The notes under the pieces: model-generated
Databases searched by the model: none
Told to the model about the DNA's origin: nothing
Seen by the model: only the letters and a program-made list of their open reading frames with translations
Shown here: positions 63,360 through 64,000 of the stretch, piece after piece
How the letters are laid out: each line of letters begins with the position of its first letter
Position numbering within the stretch: the first letter of the stretch is position 1
Source: Comamonas badia DSM 17552
Lineage (GTDB): Bacteria > Pseudomonadota > Gammaproteobacteria > Burkholderiales > Burkholderiaceae_C
Assembly: GCF_000484635.1 (NCBI RefSeq)
Contig: NZ_AXVM01000006.1
Location: 62,001 to 126,000, forward strand
Direction: 5' to 3'
DNA length: 64,000 bases
Program-made: the position numbers and the translations under genes

Positions 63360-64000
63360 TTACTTGAAATGCACCGTCACCGGCTGTGCGCCCGCCAGGC
63401 CTTCATAGCTCACCGTGACCGACAACCCTGGCTTGGGTGGCATGAGCGCGGAAAACGAGCCCAGGCTGATCAGGTCGCCCGGCTTCATGCGCAGATGCTC
63501 CTTGTGCAACGCCTGCGTCAGCCACACCACGGCATTCAGCGGGTGCTCCAGAATGTCGCTGCCCTTGCCCGCGCCGATCTGCTTGCCCGTCTGGTCCGCC
63601 ACCTTGATCTGCATGTTGGCCAGCTGCGCCAGCATCACGAAGCGATCCATGCGGTCGGCCGGCACCGGCATGGGCGTGCCGGCCACACCCAGGCGCGCGC
63701 CGACGTTGATGGCGTTGATCGCCGCGCCGTTGAGCTTGGGCGGCGCCTCCACGATCAGATCGGGCAGCTCGATGAAGGGAATCACCTGATCGATGTGCTG
63801 CATCACCTCCTCGGGCGTCCTGGCGTTGTTGATGCCTGCGTCCTTCACCCGCACCAGCATGTCCGCTTCGAACAGCGGCCTCGCGCCGAAATTGGGCACG
63901 GTGCTGAAGCCATTGGGCTGAATTATGCCGTCGTACAGCACTCCCCAGGTCGGCTGGCTGGTGTTGAATCGCTTTTGCGTGGCCGGGTTGGTCAGGCCCG
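63360..64000 (-). CDS. 2-keto-4-pentenoate hydratase family protein (5' end beyond window)
   Basis: About 213 residues of the C-terminal part of a fumarylacetoacetase-fold hydratase/decarboxylase (MhpD, DmpE, DmpH group). FEADMLVRVKDAGIN holds the metal-ligand E-x-D pattern, HIDQVIPFIELPDL follows, and the C-terminus shows GAGKGSDILEHPLNAVVWLT and LRMKPGDLISLGSFSALMPP. This family hydrates 2-hydroxypenta-2,4-dienoate or decarboxylates 4-oxalocrotonate in meta-cleavage pathways of aromatic compounds. The visible part cannot separate these activities. No other meta-cleavage genes are in the window. Confidence 0.87.
   Translation of the reverse strand, partial: GLTNPATQKRFNTSQPTWGVLYDGIIQPNGFSTVPNFGARPLFEADMLVRVKDAGINNARTPEEVMQHIDQVIPFIELPDLIVEAPPKLNGAAINAINVGARLGVAGTPMPVPADRMDRFVMLAQLANMQIKVADQTGKQIGAGKGSDILEHPLNAVVWLTQALHKEHLRMKPGDLISLGSFSALMPPKPGLSVTVSYEGLAGAQPVTVHFK

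Overview
This 64 kb window is high-GC, almost fully coding chromosome of a betaproteobacterium. It is most likely a member of the Burkholderiales near the Comamonadaceae. The evidence is the gene content and order (secB-grxC-rhodanese beside gpmA-ctpA-moeB; tolB-pal-cpoB-tcdA-tRNA-Lys; mltG-tmk-holB-pilZ-tatD), frequent GTG starts, several liv-type (branched-chain amino acid-type) ABC clusters, and an AGCGCT-rich intergenic repeat of a kind I associate with that family. I cannot name the species.

Layout. 1-8.6 kb: a partial lipid A acyltransferase diverges from metK, which has a SAM-II-type riboswitch. Then come nadM-nudix, the CIRCE-controlled groES-groEL pair, a lone liv-type binding protein, panB-panC and tRNA-Leu(UAG). 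8.7-18.1 kb: a GST, prpE, an isochorismatase-fold hydrolase, an IclR regulator and a complete liv-type transporter with a fused permease-ATPase (livMG). 18.1-31.4 kb: a DUF1631-like protein, ettA, an RhlE-like helicase, an M14 peptidase lipoprotein, a RarD-like permease, gpsA-secB-grxC-rhodanese, gpmA, ctpA and moeB. 31.4-41.2 kb: an SbmA/BacA-like ABC exporter, a decayed IS4-family transposase, an FMN-binding glutamate synthase-like protein, coaD, rsmD, an M16 peptidase pair and ftsY.

41.2-44.5 kb: a small, mostly decayed integrative element between ftsY and the 3' end of tRNA-Lys. It holds a frameshifted integrase, an apparently intact TumE/TumA-like toxin-antitoxin pair with a striking triple half-site operator, and broken phage-like genes. 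This is the main accessory region.

44.5-64 kb: tRNA-Lys, tcdA, cpoB, pal, tolB; msbA; a six-gene minus-strand cluster (mltG, tmk, holB, pilZ, tatD, ankyrin); ygfZ; a second complete liv-type cluster; then a thioesterase-GNAT fusion, an alpha/beta hydrolase, an MscS channel and a partial 2-keto-4-pentenoate hydratase-like gene.

The most notable non-coding signals are the SAM-II riboswitch with a -10 box placed so that transcription starts at the aptamer, the CIRCE element, strong hairpins in the liv clusters, the toxin-antitoxin operator, and a genome-type repeat that appears to have been absorbed into the coding sequences of an M16 protease signal peptide and of tmk. No CRISPR array, rRNA gene or intact insertion sequence was seen.
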